A DNA stretch of 64,000 nucleotides from an uncultured bacterium (GCA_947073545.1 CAMTMP010000007.1:84059-148058), one strand, 5' to 3'. Positions 16,688 to 26,084 are shown, counted from the first letter of the stretch. Notes: generated from the letters alone by a model not told the origin. Numbers and translations are program-made.

Positions 16688-16709
16688 TTCTTAAGGTAAA
16701 CGTAATCTC
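16688..16709. promoter_or_regulatory. Shared 22-bp box 2 (candidate response-regulator operator) upstream of the ABC exporter
   Basis: Core CTTAAGGTAAACGTAAT, two mismatches from box 1. It lies ~90 bp upstream of the exporter start and just upstream of a weak promoter candidate with a TAATAT -10. This position suits activation by the OmpR-type regulator encoded 2 kb away. Confidence 0.6.
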
Positions 16710-16800
16710 CCCTTCATTCCCCTGTAATCCCAATCCTTTACTCTAATATTAGCGGGCAGGCAGTCCGCCACAAACTATCTCAGAGAAAGGACAAAACGCT

Positions 16801-17721
16801 ATGCCAACACAAAATCTGGTAGAAACCCATAATCTCACAAAACAGTACGGCAAAGTCCGCTGTGTCAACGCCGTCAACATGCAAGTTCCTCCCGGTTCCA
16901 TTTACGGCTTTTTAGGACCGAATGGCGCGGGCAAATCCACCACATTAAAGATGATTCTCGGACTGGCCAGACCCACCGAGGGCAGCATTACCCTCTTTGA
17001 CGTGCCTGTCAATGAGAAAAACCGCATGAAACTCCTCGCGCAGACAGGGTCACTCATCGAGTCTCCCAGCTATTACGGTCATCTGACCGGAGAGGAAAAT
17101 CTGCGTATCATCCAGACGCTCAAGGGCTGCTCCGAAAAAGATATTGACAAAGTATTAAAGATTGTCCGCCTGCATGACGCCCGGGGCAAGCTGGTCAACC
17201 ACTACTCCCTCGGTATGAAACAGCGTCTCGGCCTTGCCGCCGCGCTGCTGGGCTTTCCCAAGCTCCTGATTCTGGACGAACCCACGAACGGGCTTGATCC
17301 GGCAGGCATTCAGGAAATGCGCGAATTGATCTGTACGCTTCCTTCCAAATACGGCATGACGGTCATTGTCTCCTCCCATCTGCTCAGTGAGATCGACCAA
17401 ATGGCCGACCATGTGGGCATCATCCGGAAAGGTGAACTGGTCTATCAGGACACGCTGGAATCCCTGCACGCCCACTCAAAAGAGCAGATCGCGCTCCGTG
17501 TCAGCCACACGGCGATTGCCCTTGACCTGCTGCGGCAGAAAGGTATCGAAGCCGTGCAGGAGGAAGAATATCTCCTGCTGCCTATGGTAGACGATACCTA
17601 TGTGGCAAATTTATGCCGACAGCTCATCACACAGAATATATCGCTCTACCGCGTAGAAAAGCGCGAAAAAAGTCTGGAGGATATTTTCTTATCCCTGACA
17701 GGAAAGGAGAGCAGCTTATGA
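16801..17721 (+). CDS. ABC transporter ATPase, lantibiotic/bacitracin-export type
   Basis: A 306-residue ATPase with Walker A GPNGAGKST (39-47), signature YSLGMKQRLGL, Walker B LLILDEPTNGLDP and an H-loop in VSSHLLSE, plus a ~90-residue C-terminal tail. It belongs to the BcrA/LanF (CcmA-like) group that powers ABC-2 permeases in peptide-antibiotic immunity. The two genes that follow are ABC-2-type permeases, completing an F-E-G style exporter. It overlaps the first permease as TTATGA, indicating translational coupling. A conserved box upstream links it to the neighbouring two-component system. The substrate is inferred from gene context. Confidence 0.9.
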   Translation: MPTQNLVETHNLTKQYGKVRCVNAVNMQVPPGSIYGFLGPNGAGKSTTLKMILGLARPTEGSITLFDVPVNEKNRMKLLAQTGSLIESPSYYGHLTGEENLRIIQTLKGCSEKDIDKVLKIVRLHDARGKLVNHYSLGMKQRLGLAAALLGFPKLLILDEPTNGLDPAGIQEMRELICTLPSKYGMTVIVSSHLLSEIDQMADHVGIIRKGELVYQDTLESLHAHSKEQIALRVSHTAIALDLLRQKGIEAVQEEEYLLLPMVDDTYVANLCRQLITQNISLYRVEKREKSLEDIFLSLTGKESSL

Positions 17722-18470
17722 TTACTCTGCGGTCGGAATTTAAAAAAATCAAACGAAAAAAAATCGGCCTGACTATGTGCGCTCTGATCGGCGTCCAGTT
17801 TGCATGGCTCCTCTGGGCCGGCAATCATCCCGACGAAAAGGAACGGCTGCAGGGCTGGATTGAAATGCTACACTCCCTTCCTTTGGTGAGCGTTATCATG
17901 ATGCCCACCATTATGTCCGTGCTCGCCTCCCGGCTGGCCGATGTGGAGCACAAAGGCAATACCTATAAGCTGTTAAACACGCTGCGCCGTCCCGGCTCGC
18001 TCTACCATGCGAAGGTAGTCTGCGGCACACTCTTTATTCTGGCCATTTCCCTGGCTCAGTTTCTTTTTGTGATCGCCCTCGGATATTCCCGCGGTTACGC
18101 AGGACACCCCGAATGGAAGTATTATACAACCGCCTTTATGTTGAATCTGGCCTGCTGCCTGTCCCTTTATCTGCTGCAGCTCCTTTTGTCCATGCTGTTT
18201 TTCAACCAGATGATTCCTCTGGTCGCAGGGCTGGGCGGCTCCATGCTCGGACTTATACTAATGTATGTCAAAATGTACTCTTTCCTTCCCTGGGGCGGTT
18301 TTCTCTCCGCGGCACAGGTGAATATGGACTGGAACCCGGAAACCAGAGTCATACATTTTTATTACCGCGAATATTCGCCGGTTGAGCTGTGTGCCGTAGC
18401 TATGATCTTTGTCTGGATTGTGGTTTTCTATACGGCGGGACGGATTTTATTTGCCGGAAAAGAAGCTTAG
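17718..18470 (+). CDS. ABC-2 type permease (first exporter membrane subunit)
   Basis: A 250-residue membrane protein started at the ATG that overlaps the ATPase stop. It begins with a basic amphipathic stretch (SEFKKIKRKKIG), then six hydrophobic segments, the standard layout of LanE/LanG/BcrB-type permeases. It pairs with the second permease at 18534 to form the membrane channel driven by the upstream ATPase. Confidence 0.85.
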   Translation: MITLRSEFKKIKRKKIGLTMCALIGVQFAWLLWAGNHPDEKERLQGWIEMLHSLPLVSVIMMPTIMSVLASRLADVEHKGNTYKLLNTLRRPGSLYHAKVVCGTLFILAISLAQFLFVIALGYSRGYAGHPEWKYYTTAFMLNLACCLSLYLLQLLLSMLFFNQMIPLVAGLGGSMLGLILMYVKMYSFLPWGGFLSAAQVNMDWNPETRVIHFYYREYSPVELCAVAMIFVWIVVFYTAGRILFAGKEA

Positions 18471-18533
18471 ATGTCCGTCGTTTCAGAACACGGCGGCACC
18501 GTAAAAGTTATCATTTGACAAGGAGGAACCAAC

Positions 18534-19271
18534 ATGAATACATCTTATATCAGAGCCGTCAAGGCCGAATCCCTGAAGCTGAAACGAAGTCCGGTATGGC
18601 TGGCGTTCTTCGCGCTCCCTCTAATTTCGGCCTTCTTCGGCACCATGAATTACAGACTGAATATCGGTGTCCTGAAATCGGAATGGTACAGCCTATGGAG
18701 CCAGCACACACTTTTTCTCTGCTATCTTTTTATGCCCGCGCTGATTGGCACTTACTGTTCTTATCTCTGGCGGCTGGAGCACACCCGCCACAATTGGAAC
18801 AGCTTTCTGACCGCGCCCCTGCCCGTTTCCATTCTTTATCTGGGCAAGCTGACGCAAGCGGTACGGGTGACCATACTTGGTAATTTATGGATATTTCTGT
18901 TGTTTTATATCTGCGGCAAATTGTCAGGCATACAAAGTCCTTTTCCGCAGAAAGCTCTGGAGTGGTTTCTCTGCGGCACGCTTGGTGCTGTGGTGGTCTG
19001 CTGCGTGCAGCTCCTCCTCTCTCTGCTAATCCGCTCCTTTGCCATCCCCATCGGCATCGCCCTTGCCGGCGGCATTTTGGGGCTGTATATGACCAACCAC
19101 GACTACGGCATGCATTATCCCTATTCCATATACTGTCTGGGAATGCGCGCCAACAATCCGAATATGGAAATCAGCTTATCCGCTCTTATAGTCAACTCCG
19201 TCGGATATATCATCGTTTTTGCCACGCTGTCCGTTTTTTATCTGCGCAGGCATGAAATCGCCGCCAATTAA
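18534..19271 (+). CDS. ABC-2 type permease (second exporter membrane subunit)
   Basis: A 245-residue membrane protein beginning MNTSYIRAVKAESLKLKRSP, the same basic N-terminal signature as the preceding permease, then about six hydrophobic helices. RBS AAGGAGG lies ten bases upstream. Two different permeases behind one ATPase is the arrangement of LanFEG immunity exporters. A GC-rich hairpin follows the stop codon. Confidence 0.85.
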   Translation: MNTSYIRAVKAESLKLKRSPVWLAFFALPLISAFFGTMNYRLNIGVLKSEWYSLWSQHTLFLCYLFMPALIGTYCSYLWRLEHTRHNWNSFLTAPLPVSILYLGKLTQAVRVTILGNLWIFLLFYICGKLSGIQSPFPQKALEWFLCGTLGAVVVCCVQLLLSLLIRSFAIPIGIALAGGILGLYMTNHDYGMHYPYSIYCLGMRANNPNMEISLSALIVNSVGYIIVFATLSVFYLRRHEIAAN

Positions 19272-19277
19272 AAAAAC

Positions 19278-19319
19278 GCCGGAAAAGATTTATACATAAA
19301 AGTATCATTCTTTTCCGGC
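19278..19319. terminator. Bidirectional intrinsic terminator candidate
   Basis: A 10-bp perfect stem GCCGGAAAAG / CTTTTCCGGC encloses 22 nt. On the minus strand it is followed by a run of seven T, so it is strongest for the leftward operon ending at 19434. It also lies directly after the rightward exporter stop. Confidence 0.7.
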
Positions 19320-19433
19320 TGATCCGTGATCAATCTTTTCTATGTTTCTTTTCTGCTCTTTGCATCCTCTTCCGGCTCATGCAAGCCAGCCGCAATCCTG
19401 TCCTACATATCCCTCTCGCTATTTGATATAGAC

Positions 19434-19643
19434 TTATATCTGCTTGTCCAGAAGCTCCTTGAGCGCCTCGTCCCCCACGCTCACCCAGGCGTCCTCCTCC
19501 TCAGCGTTTAAACCCAGATACTCCCGCAAGGTGTCAGTGGTATCTGAAAATCCCCACTCCTGGCTGTAGTCGTCGATCTCCTCGAAGGCAATCTCGCCCG
19601 CCAGATATTTTTCCTTGAATTTCTTCTCCGTATTTTCTGCCAT
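19434..19643 (-). CDS. Small conserved acidic protein, function unknown
   Basis: A 69-residue acidic protein, MAENTEKKFKEKYLAGEIAF... ending ALKELLDKQI. The start at 19643 is chosen because GGGAGG lies 5-6 bases upstream; the longer frame to 19709 has no such site. It appears to be one helical domain with Trp/Tyr positions (DDYSQEWGFSD) and no membrane segment. I recall similar small proteins in Lachnospiraceae but know no function. It follows the reductase gene in the same direction. Confidence 0.65.
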   Translation of the reverse strand: MAENTEKKFKEKYLAGEIAFEEIDDYSQEWGFSDTTDTLREYLGLNAEEEDAWVSVGDEALKELLDKQI

Positions 19644-19752
19644 CTCTTCCTCCCGTATCAGCATAGGCCAAAGTAAGTTTCCGGTTAACAGCACACCCGC
19701 GCCATGCACTTACCGTATAGCGTCAGAGTCTGCGCCGATACCACAAGCGTAT

Positions 19753-20673
19753 CTAACACAGCCCGTCTTCCCGCGCCTTATCCGCAATCATCCGATATGT
19801 GGGCGTAGGCACACCGTATTTTTCTCCCATCCGCACCACCTCATAGATCAGTCCGTCTATCTCAGAAGGCTTACCCGCATAAATGTCCCTCTGCATGGAA
19901 GTGCTTGCCGTAGGATTCAGCGCGTCCAGGATCTGCAGATTGGTCGTCACGATATCTGCGAGAAACGGAACGCCCATCGCCACCGCCAGCGCATCAACCT
20001 CCCGCATCAGTTTCACAAAGGTATCTCTCGGCTCCCCGGTTATCTGTACATCCCCGGCGCTCACATGGTAGTAAAGGCCGCTGGCCGCCATCGGCGACAC
20101 ATAGGCAAACTTCTGCAGGGCATCCCTCTGGATGTTCTCCGACAGCACGCCGTCGATCCCGCTTTCCTTTAAATCCTTCGCCACCCCGAAAAGCGCAGGC
20201 CGGAGTTCCTCCTTCTTCCGCACGCCATATACAACACGGAAAATGTCTCCATTTTGCCAGATCGTCCCGGGCTCCTTAATCTCCGCCGCTATGTAGATGC
20301 ATCCATCCGTCACCAGAAGCTCCGGCAGCTTTTCCTGCATCCTGCCGCCCGTGCCGTAAATATTCAAAATCGGAATCACAATCGTCGTCTCTTTCGCCAC
20401 CCGCCTGATAAAGGGAATCGTCTCCTCCAGCGAATAGCCTTTCACACAGACAAAAATAATGTCCGGCTTTTCGTCATAGTTCGCCATATCTGTCGCTTTG
20501 ACAGGATTTACGGTGTAGTTTCCCTTCCTGGTGGTCTCCATCTTAAGACCCTGCTCCTGCATCTTTTTCAGATGTTCCCCTCTCGCAATCAGGGTTACGT
20601 CTTTTCCCGCCTCTGTCATGTACGCGCCGATGCTGCCGCCCGTGCCGCCCGCGCCGATTACCAGATATTTCAT
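19753..20673 (-). CDS. 2-dehydropantoate 2-reductase family protein (ApbA/PanE-like)
   Basis: A 306-residue NADPH-dependent reductase with the glycine-rich loop VIGAGGTGGSIGAYM (residues 4-18), VKGYSLEE, the catalytic-type Lys in DALQKFAYVSP, and the C-terminal helical PanE domain with MQRDIYAGKPSEIDGL. The family reduces ketopantoate to pantoate for coenzyme A, but many clostridial paralogues act on other 2-keto acids. No panB or panC is nearby, so pantothenate synthesis is not assured. The start at 20673 has GGAGG upstream; the frame beyond it is unsupported. The gene follows the ABC ATPase on the same strand with a 162-nt gap in which I see nothing. Confidence 0.85.
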   Translation of the reverse strand: MKYLVIGAGGTGGSIGAYMTEAGKDVTLIARGEHLKKMQEQGLKMETTRKGNYTVNPVKATDMANYDEKPDIIFVCVKGYSLEETIPFIRRVAKETTIVIPILNIYGTGGRMQEKLPELLVTDGCIYIAAEIKEPGTIWQNGDIFRVVYGVRKKEELRPALFGVAKDLKESGIDGVLSENIQRDALQKFAYVSPMAASGLYYHVSAGDVQITGEPRDTFVKLMREVDALAVAMGVPFLADIVTTNLQILDALNPTASTSMQRDIYAGKPSEIDGLIYEVVRMGEKYGVPTPTYRMIADKAREDGLC

Positions 20674-20835
20674 ATGTGCCTCCGTTTTGGTTGTTTTGCC
20701 GCCCCGCGCCGTGCCGTTCGAAAAGCCCGCGCGGCGCGTGCGCTCTATAAAAAACATGATATCCGATTCCCGGCCGAAAAACAAGTGCAAAGAAAAAGAG
20801 CGCGGCATGTGCTGCGCCCTCTCCTTCGCATAAAT

Positions 20836-22482
20836 TTATGAAATGGAAATCTGCCCCGCCGTGATGCACTTTCCCGACTTTCTGTCAAAGAGCAGGATAT
20901 CCTTTCCACTGATGTTAAACCGCTCCTTCTGTCCGATCTTGTAAAGTGTACTGCCGAACACCACGCCTGTCAGGAGATAATCGCCGATGGCTACCTTGAT
21001 GGTGGATTCCATACCGGTGGGCATAGCGCCGAAGATAATGCCCTCCATCTCCCCGGACGCATCTACCTTGATACATTCCGGACGAATGCCGATCACAAAA
21101 TCCTCGTTGGTGATAACGGGCTCCTCCTGCATATTGTAATCGCTCTCATCCACCTTGCTGATATGATACTTAAACACCTCGTCCTTGTTGCCTTTCTCCA
21201 CCGCCTTTTTGTCCTCAAGGACTCTCTTTTTCGCGGCTTCGGCCTCTCTCTCGTCGGCGTCCCTCTTCGCGAACCACTGTGCCATATCAATCGGTTCATT
21301 GGGGGTAAAGACAGCCTTTTTGTCATTCAGTATGGCAAGCTCCAGACTGCCGCCCTGCTGTGTGCCCTTTGCTTCCACGAAATTGATGGAGGGATTGCCC
21401 ACAAAGTCCGCCACAAAGAGGTTGTTCGGTCTGTTATATACATCCAGCGGCGCGTCGTACTGCTGCAAGACGCCGTTGTTAATCAGACAGATCTTTGTGG
21501 CCAGCGTCATGGCCTCCATCTGATCATGTGTCACATAAACAAAAGTGCTTCCCGTCTCCAGATGGAGTCTTTGCAGCTCATATCTCATCTCCAGACGCAG
21601 CTTGGCGTCCAGATTGGAGAGCGGCTCATCCATAAAGAGCACCTGCGGCTCCGGCGCAAGGGTTCTGGCAATGGCCACCCTCTGCTGCTGTCCGCCGGAA
21701 AGTTCTGCCGGATACCGGTCCATAAACATGCCGATCTTTACGATTCTGGAAACCCGGCGCACGGAGAGGTCCACCTCCTCCTTCGTCAGCTTCCTCACGC
21801 TCTTTACCACTTTTCCGTTCTGCTTAACCGCGAAATCCTCAGTCAGCTCCTCCCCGCTGTTTTTGTGGGAGTCATAGCGCGCCTTTAACTCCTGCTCCAT
21901 CTTCTCTCTCGCGTCCGCGGCGGCCTTCTCCACATTGGACGCCTCATGGATCTTTAAGGCGTAAAGCTCCTTTGCCGTATAAATGGAAACCGTGTATGTA
22001 TCAATCAGTTTCAGATAAATCTTATCGGTATCAGGCTTACCGCTCTTATCCCTGCACTCCTCGATCAGCTTGATAAACTCCTTCGGATTTTTCAAGGCAT
22101 TGATCTTGGCGTTTAACTTTTTTGCTTCCAGATCATAAGTCGGCATCTCCTCATGAATATTGCTCAGGCCGAAGGAAATGTTCTGGTACACCGTCATATT
22201 CGGCCACAGCGCATAGTTCTGAAACAGAAATCCCACCTTGCGCTTGTTGGCGGGGACATTGATGCCCGCCTCACTATCAAACACCACCCTGTCCCCTATG
22301 GTAATCTGCCCGCTTGTGGGCGTCTCCAGACCCGCTATCATGCGCAGCGTCGTCGTCTTGCCGCAGCCGGAGGGCCCGAGCAGGGTAATAAAAGAATTGT
22401 CCGCGATGTCCAGATCCAGATGATCCACCGCATAAAACTTTCCCCATCGTTTTGTCACATCTCTCAATTTAATCTCTGGCAT
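20836..22482 (-). CDS. ABC importer ATPase (MalK/UgpC/PotA class) with a ~120-residue insertion
   Basis: A 548-residue protein, far longer than the ~360 usual for the class. Walker A GPSGCGKTT is at 36-44, the Q-loop Gln at ~88 (FLFQNYALWPNM), signature LSGGQQQR at 261-268, Walker B VLFMDEPLSNLD and H-loop YVTHDQMEAM. In MalK the Q-loop and signature are ~50 residues apart; here the distance is ~173, with a charged helical insertion (~110-235). A second Lys/Glu-rich insertion sits in the C-terminal TOBE-like region (EREAEAAKKRVLEDKK). All catalytic motifs are intact. The start at 22482 (GGAGGG upstream) gives a natural N-terminus MPEIKLRDVT. It is adjacent to the fused permease gene. Confidence 0.9.
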   Translation of the reverse strand: MPEIKLRDVTKRWGKFYAVDHLDLDIADNSFITLLGPSGCGKTTTLRMIAGLETPTSGQITIGDRVVFDSEAGINVPANKRKVGFLFQNYALWPNMTVYQNISFGLSNIHEEMPTYDLEAKKLNAKINALKNPKEFIKLIEECRDKSGKPDTDKIYLKLIDTYTVSIYTAKELYALKIHEASNVEKAAADAREKMEQELKARYDSHKNSGEELTEDFAVKQNGKVVKSVRKLTKEEVDLSVRRVSRIVKIGMFMDRYPAELSGGQQQRVAIARTLAPEPQVLFMDEPLSNLDAKLRLEMRYELQRLHLETGSTFVYVTHDQMEAMTLATKICLINNGVLQQYDAPLDVYNRPNNLFVADFVGNPSINFVEAKGTQQGGSLELAILNDKKAVFTPNEPIDMAQWFAKRDADEREAEAAKKRVLEDKKAVEKGNKDEVFKYHISKVDESDYNMQEEPVITNEDFVIGIRPECIKVDASGEMEGIIFGAMPTGMESTIKVAIGDYLLTGVVFGSTLYKIGQKERFNISGKDILLFDRKSGKCITAGQISIS

Positions 22483-22483
22483 A

Positions 22484-24307
22484 TTATTTCCCTCCAATAC
22501 CTTCATCCAGACTTGCGCCGGTAATTTTGTTTACTAATGTGTTAAAGATCAGGATCGCCACGATCAGGATCAGATTGATCGCGCTGGAAAACGCGTACAA
22601 TCCCATCTCGTCGAAGTAATCCAGTGTGGTCGATAAGATGAATCCCTGTGTACAGAGGAGCAAAAACAGTGACAGCTCTCTTAAGCAGGTCATAAACGGC
22701 AGCATGTAGCCGCTGATAATGGATGATTTCTGGATCGGAATGATGATCCGGAACATCCGTTTAAACCAGGACAAGTCCTGAATGATCGCCGCCTCCTCAA
22801 TCTCCCCGGACAACTGCAGCATGGAATTTAACGCCGCCCTGCTGGCGAAGGGAATGTATTTCACCGTTCCTGCTATGATTAGCAGCGCGTAGGTGTTAAA
22901 GAGGTTTATCTTCTCGTTTGAGAAGAGGATAAAGAAGGCTGCACCCACTGCCAGCGAAGGCATCAGGTAGGGCAGAAACGCCATATTGTTCACGTAGTTT
23001 GCCCATTTGCTTCTTCTGTTCTTGGATACGGCGTAACCGATCAAAGTGCCGATGGTTCCGGCTACCAGCGCGCAGCATACAGCCACTAACAGCGTGCCGC
23101 CAAAGGCGTGCCATATGGTTTTGTTAAAGAGGATGCCGGGCTGGCCGTAGAGCGCGCCCGCGTTGTTGTCTCTCGTCACCCACCACTTGGTCGTCAGGTT
23201 GTTCATATCTCCCGTGTACAGGAAACTGTAATCCCCGGGGTTCGGCAGGAAAGTCTCAATCGCAAAGGAAATGATCGGGAAAATGCTGGTAAAGAACGTC
23301 ACCACGATCAGCACGATGCCGATCGCATATTTTCCTATTTTGCCGAGGTTGATCTTAGAAATCTGTCCGGACTTTCCGGTCACGGTCGTGTAACTCTTCC
23401 GGCTCTTTAAGCTCATCTGGTTTAATCCAAGAATCATGATGCCGAATATCATCATAATAATCGCCAGAATACTCGCCTCACCCGTATACTTGGAGTTCAT
23501 GGACACATACTTTGTGGAGAGTGTGGTCAGCCCCAGATAGTGCGGTACCGGGTAACTCCCCATCGCGCTTCCGAACACCAGAAGGATGGTGGAGAGGATG
23601 GCAGGTTTTACCATGGGCAGCGTCACTCTCGTCATAATCTTCCACTTGGGCGTGTCCAGAATGGTCGCCGCCTCCTCCAGATTGGCGTCCATGTTGCGGA
23701 AAATACCGCCGATCATGATATAGGCGAAGGGCGCATAGTGCAGGCCCAGCACTACGGCGCAGGGCAGAAGTCCCATGCACCACCACTTGGGAGCCGTGAC
23801 GCCAAACAGCGACACCACAAGGCCGTTCGAGGTTCCCGTCACCGCATTGCTGTTAAACAGGTTCTGCCAGACAACTGCCAGCGTCCACTGGGGCATGATG
23901 TACGGGAAAATAAAAATGGAGCTTAAGTACTTTTTAAATTTTAAGTTGGTTCTTGTCACCAGAAATGCGAACAACCCGCCAAACACAATGGATATCAGGC
24001 ATGTAAAGACCGCCAGAAGCACTGTGTTTAACATCGGCGTCCACAGATTTGTCTTCGCCAGTCTGCTTGTGAACAGATCCACATAGTTCACTACGGAATA
24101 CCCCGTCGCCCTGCCTGTCAAATGGGCATCAATGGTGCCCGGATGGATTTTGAACGTGTCCTTGACAATGGCAACAATCGGCGCCACCGTTCCCAGAGTG
24201 GCCGTGATGCCGAACAAAAGCAGGATGATGTTCTGGGGTTTGGAAAAATAAGTCTTACATTTATTCAGATAAATCACTGAGGATTTTGTCTTCGTCTTCT
24301 CACCCAT
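22484..24307 (-). CDS. ABC importer permease, two fused transmembrane domains (FbpB/PhnUV type)
   Basis: A 607-residue membrane protein with ~12 hydrophobic segments and two BPD_transp_1 modules, each with an EAA loop: NLEEAATILDTPKWKIMTRVTLP in the first half and EIEEAAIIQDLSWFKRMFRIIIP in the second. Fused permeases of this kind serve ferric iron, 2-aminoethylphosphonate, thiamine and similar importers. Start ATG at 24307 has GGAG six bases upstream. The stop nearly touches the ATPase start, so the two are translationally linked. Confidence 0.9.
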   Translation of the reverse strand: MGEKTKTKSSVIYLNKCKTYFSKPQNIILLLFGITATLGTVAPIVAIVKDTFKIHPGTIDAHLTGRATGYSVVNYVDLFTSRLAKTNLWTPMLNTVLLAVFTCLISIVFGGLFAFLVTRTNLKFKKYLSSIFIFPYIMPQWTLAVVWQNLFNSNAVTGTSNGLVVSLFGVTAPKWWCMGLLPCAVVLGLHYAPFAYIMIGGIFRNMDANLEEAATILDTPKWKIMTRVTLPMVKPAILSTILLVFGSAMGSYPVPHYLGLTTLSTKYVSMNSKYTGEASILAIIMMIFGIMILGLNQMSLKSRKSYTTVTGKSGQISKINLGKIGKYAIGIVLIVVTFFTSIFPIISFAIETFLPNPGDYSFLYTGDMNNLTTKWWVTRDNNAGALYGQPGILFNKTIWHAFGGTLLVAVCCALVAGTIGTLIGYAVSKNRRSKWANYVNNMAFLPYLMPSLAVGAAFFILFSNEKINLFNTYALLIIAGTVKYIPFASRAALNSMLQLSGEIEEAAIIQDLSWFKRMFRIIIPIQKSSIISGYMLPFMTCLRELSLFLLLCTQGFILSTTLDYFDEMGLYAFSSAINLILIVAILIFNTLVNKITGASLDEGIGGK

Positions 24308-24334
24308 AAGCTTCTCCACTTCTCTTTTTAAAAT

Positions 24335-24361
24335 GGAAGTGACATGTCACATGCCACTTCC
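24335..24361 (-). terminator. Intercistronic hairpin between binding protein and permease genes
   Basis: Arms GGAAGTG and CACTTCC flank a 13-nt interior that itself contains ACATGT. On the minus strand ATTTTAAAA follows. Such partial terminators after binding-protein genes commonly raise the ratio of binding protein to permease. Confidence 0.5.
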
Positions 24362-24405
24362 AGGTATATTGCTTCACATCTGCATTCTTCCTTTTCTGTC
24401 CTGCC

Positions 24406-25872
24406 TTACTCTGCTGCCTCACCCTCGCTGTATTTGGTCAGAAGCTCAATCCAGCTTCCTACCGTGAAAGATACAGATGCGCAGTACTCAGGATCTTCTA
24501 ACACCAGCTCGCCGTCTGTGGTCCACCAGTCATATCCTCTGTCATTCTTCGCCTCGAATTGCAGGGTACCCGCATCGTCATAGCCGCCCTTGCTGTGGCC
24601 GTAGGTCGCCTCGGTTGCCGCTGCCACCTCAGGATTGGAGGAGTAACCGCCCATATCCTTGCCCCATGCGCTGAAACCGTCCTCGGTACAGGTCATGTAT
24701 GCGATGAATGCACATGCCGTCCAGGGAAGCGGGCTGTTCTCCGTCACGAAGAGATAATGACAGTAGCCGTAACCGCCGATTCCTGTGTAGCCATCCTGAT
24801 ATGCCGCCACATTGATGTTGTTTACGGACACACCGGCCGACTCCTCGACAGAACGGAGCTTGGAGTATACCAGAAGTCCGGACTGGTCGGTCGCGGAATC
24901 GGTTACCAGCGTATTACAGATCGGCCCGTCGTCTGTCTGCGCATTATAGCTCTCCACCCAGAGTTTGATCCACGCCAGCGCGTATGCACCATCCGCACCG
25001 AGACCAAGATCAGCCGCCTCAGACTCCATCGCCTGAATGGTGGGCTGGAAATATGCCTGTTTGTCAGCGTCCAGTGCGTTGAAAGCGTCTTTCAGCCATG
25101 CAGCGTAGGTATCCTCCGTGAGCATGTAGAGAAAGTTCTTGCCGACGATCTCGGAATCAATATCCATATAGAGGGAATGTACGCCCTCACCCACGAAATC
25201 CCAGCAGTTCTCATAGCTTGCACTGCCTGTATTGTTGTACATAAACACTTTGTTCAATGTCTGGAGAGGCAGGAACCCGTCCACCGCATCGGGTGTGGTG
25301 CCGTTTGCCTCAGCCCACTCCTTCGGAATGTAAGTATCGAGAATGCCTGTCTGTACCATCTTGGACTCGATCTGGTTACCGTCCTGAATCAGGGTCATGG
25401 CAAAGGTGCCTTTCTCCTTTAAGGAATCCGCCGTGAGCTGCTCGAAAATTTTATTGTTCTTGGGCTGCTGCCACTCGAACTCCATATTGTAGGACGGGTC
25501 GATGGTCTGTAAGTATTCGATAAACAGCGGAAGCGCCGACTTGCCGCGGCTGGAGTTACCCACGCCGTAGAAGGTCTGTCCGTTGGACTCCTCAATCGCC
25601 TTCTTCGCCAGATCTTCCATGGACATGCCTTCCGCCTCACGGATGATCTTCTGTGTCGCCGTCAGGCTTGCCTCATCTACAGGCGCTGCCTCTTCCGCCG
25701 CCGGTGCGCTGTCGCTTCCCTCATCTGCCGCGGGCGCCGCCGGTGTTTCCGCCTCTGCCGCAGCTTCCCCCTGTGCCGCGGGCGCTGCCTGCTGTGCTCC
25801 TCCGCCGCATCCCGCAAGACTTCCTGCGATCATACAGCTTGCCAGTAATAACGATAATGCTTTTTTCTTCAT
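24406..25872 (-). CDS. ABC importer substrate-binding lipoprotein
   Basis: A 488-residue lipoprotein. The signal peptide MKKKALSLLLASCMIAGSLAGC ends in a clear lipobox (LAGC); an Ala/Glu/Pro-rich linker of ~50 residues (AAPAAQGEAAAEAETPA) precedes the binding domain. The domain is of the large extracellular solute-binding type, with aromatic-rich motifs (NMEFEWQQPKN, YDWWTTDGEL). The start at 25872 follows GGGAGG at nine bases. It is the first gene of the importer operon with the fused permease and the insertion-bearing ATPase. The substrate is not readable. Confidence 0.85.
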   Translation of the reverse strand: MKKKALSLLLASCMIAGSLAGCGGGAQQAAPAAQGEAAAEAETPAAPAADEGSDSAPAAEEAAPVDEASLTATQKIIREAEGMSMEDLAKKAIEESNGQTFYGVGNSSRGKSALPLFIEYLQTIDPSYNMEFEWQQPKNNKIFEQLTADSLKEKGTFAMTLIQDGNQIESKMVQTGILDTYIPKEWAEANGTTPDAVDGFLPLQTLNKVFMYNNTGSASYENCWDFVGEGVHSLYMDIDSEIVGKNFLYMLTEDTYAAWLKDAFNALDADKQAYFQPTIQAMESEAADLGLGADGAYALAWIKLWVESYNAQTDDGPICNTLVTDSATDQSGLLVYSKLRSVEESAGVSVNNINVAAYQDGYTGIGGYGYCHYLFVTENSPLPWTACAFIAYMTCTEDGFSAWGKDMGGYSSNPEVAAATEATYGHSKGGYDDAGTLQFEAKNDRGYDWWTTDGELVLEDPEYCASVSFTVGSWIELLTKYSEGEAAE

Positions 25873-26013
25873 AAATTTATACCTCCCTTTCATTTGTTTC
25901 TCTATCCTTCCCGGGTTTGTATCTTGATATTATTATAAAGACAGAATGCCAAAAGAAAAACGGGACGAATCTGTTATTTCTTTGAGATTTCTGTGAATAT
26001 GCACAAAAAAATA

Positions 26014-26035
26014 CCCCGCAATTCTTTTTGCAGGG
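26014..26035 (-). terminator. Intrinsic terminator after the HD-domain gene
   Basis: On the minus strand CCCTGCAA and TTGCGGGG form an 8-bp stem (one G-T pair) around six nt, followed shortly by a run of at least seven T. It lies 50 bp downstream of the HD gene stop. Confidence 0.8.
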
Positions 26036-26084
26036 CATTTTACACATACTATACAATTCGCTTTTCTATTTGTTTATTCATTTC

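Noticed and set aside
19753..20673. Pantothenate biosynthesis operon
   Set aside because: Only one PanE-like gene is present, with no panB, panC or panD nearby, so the pathway cannot be claimed.
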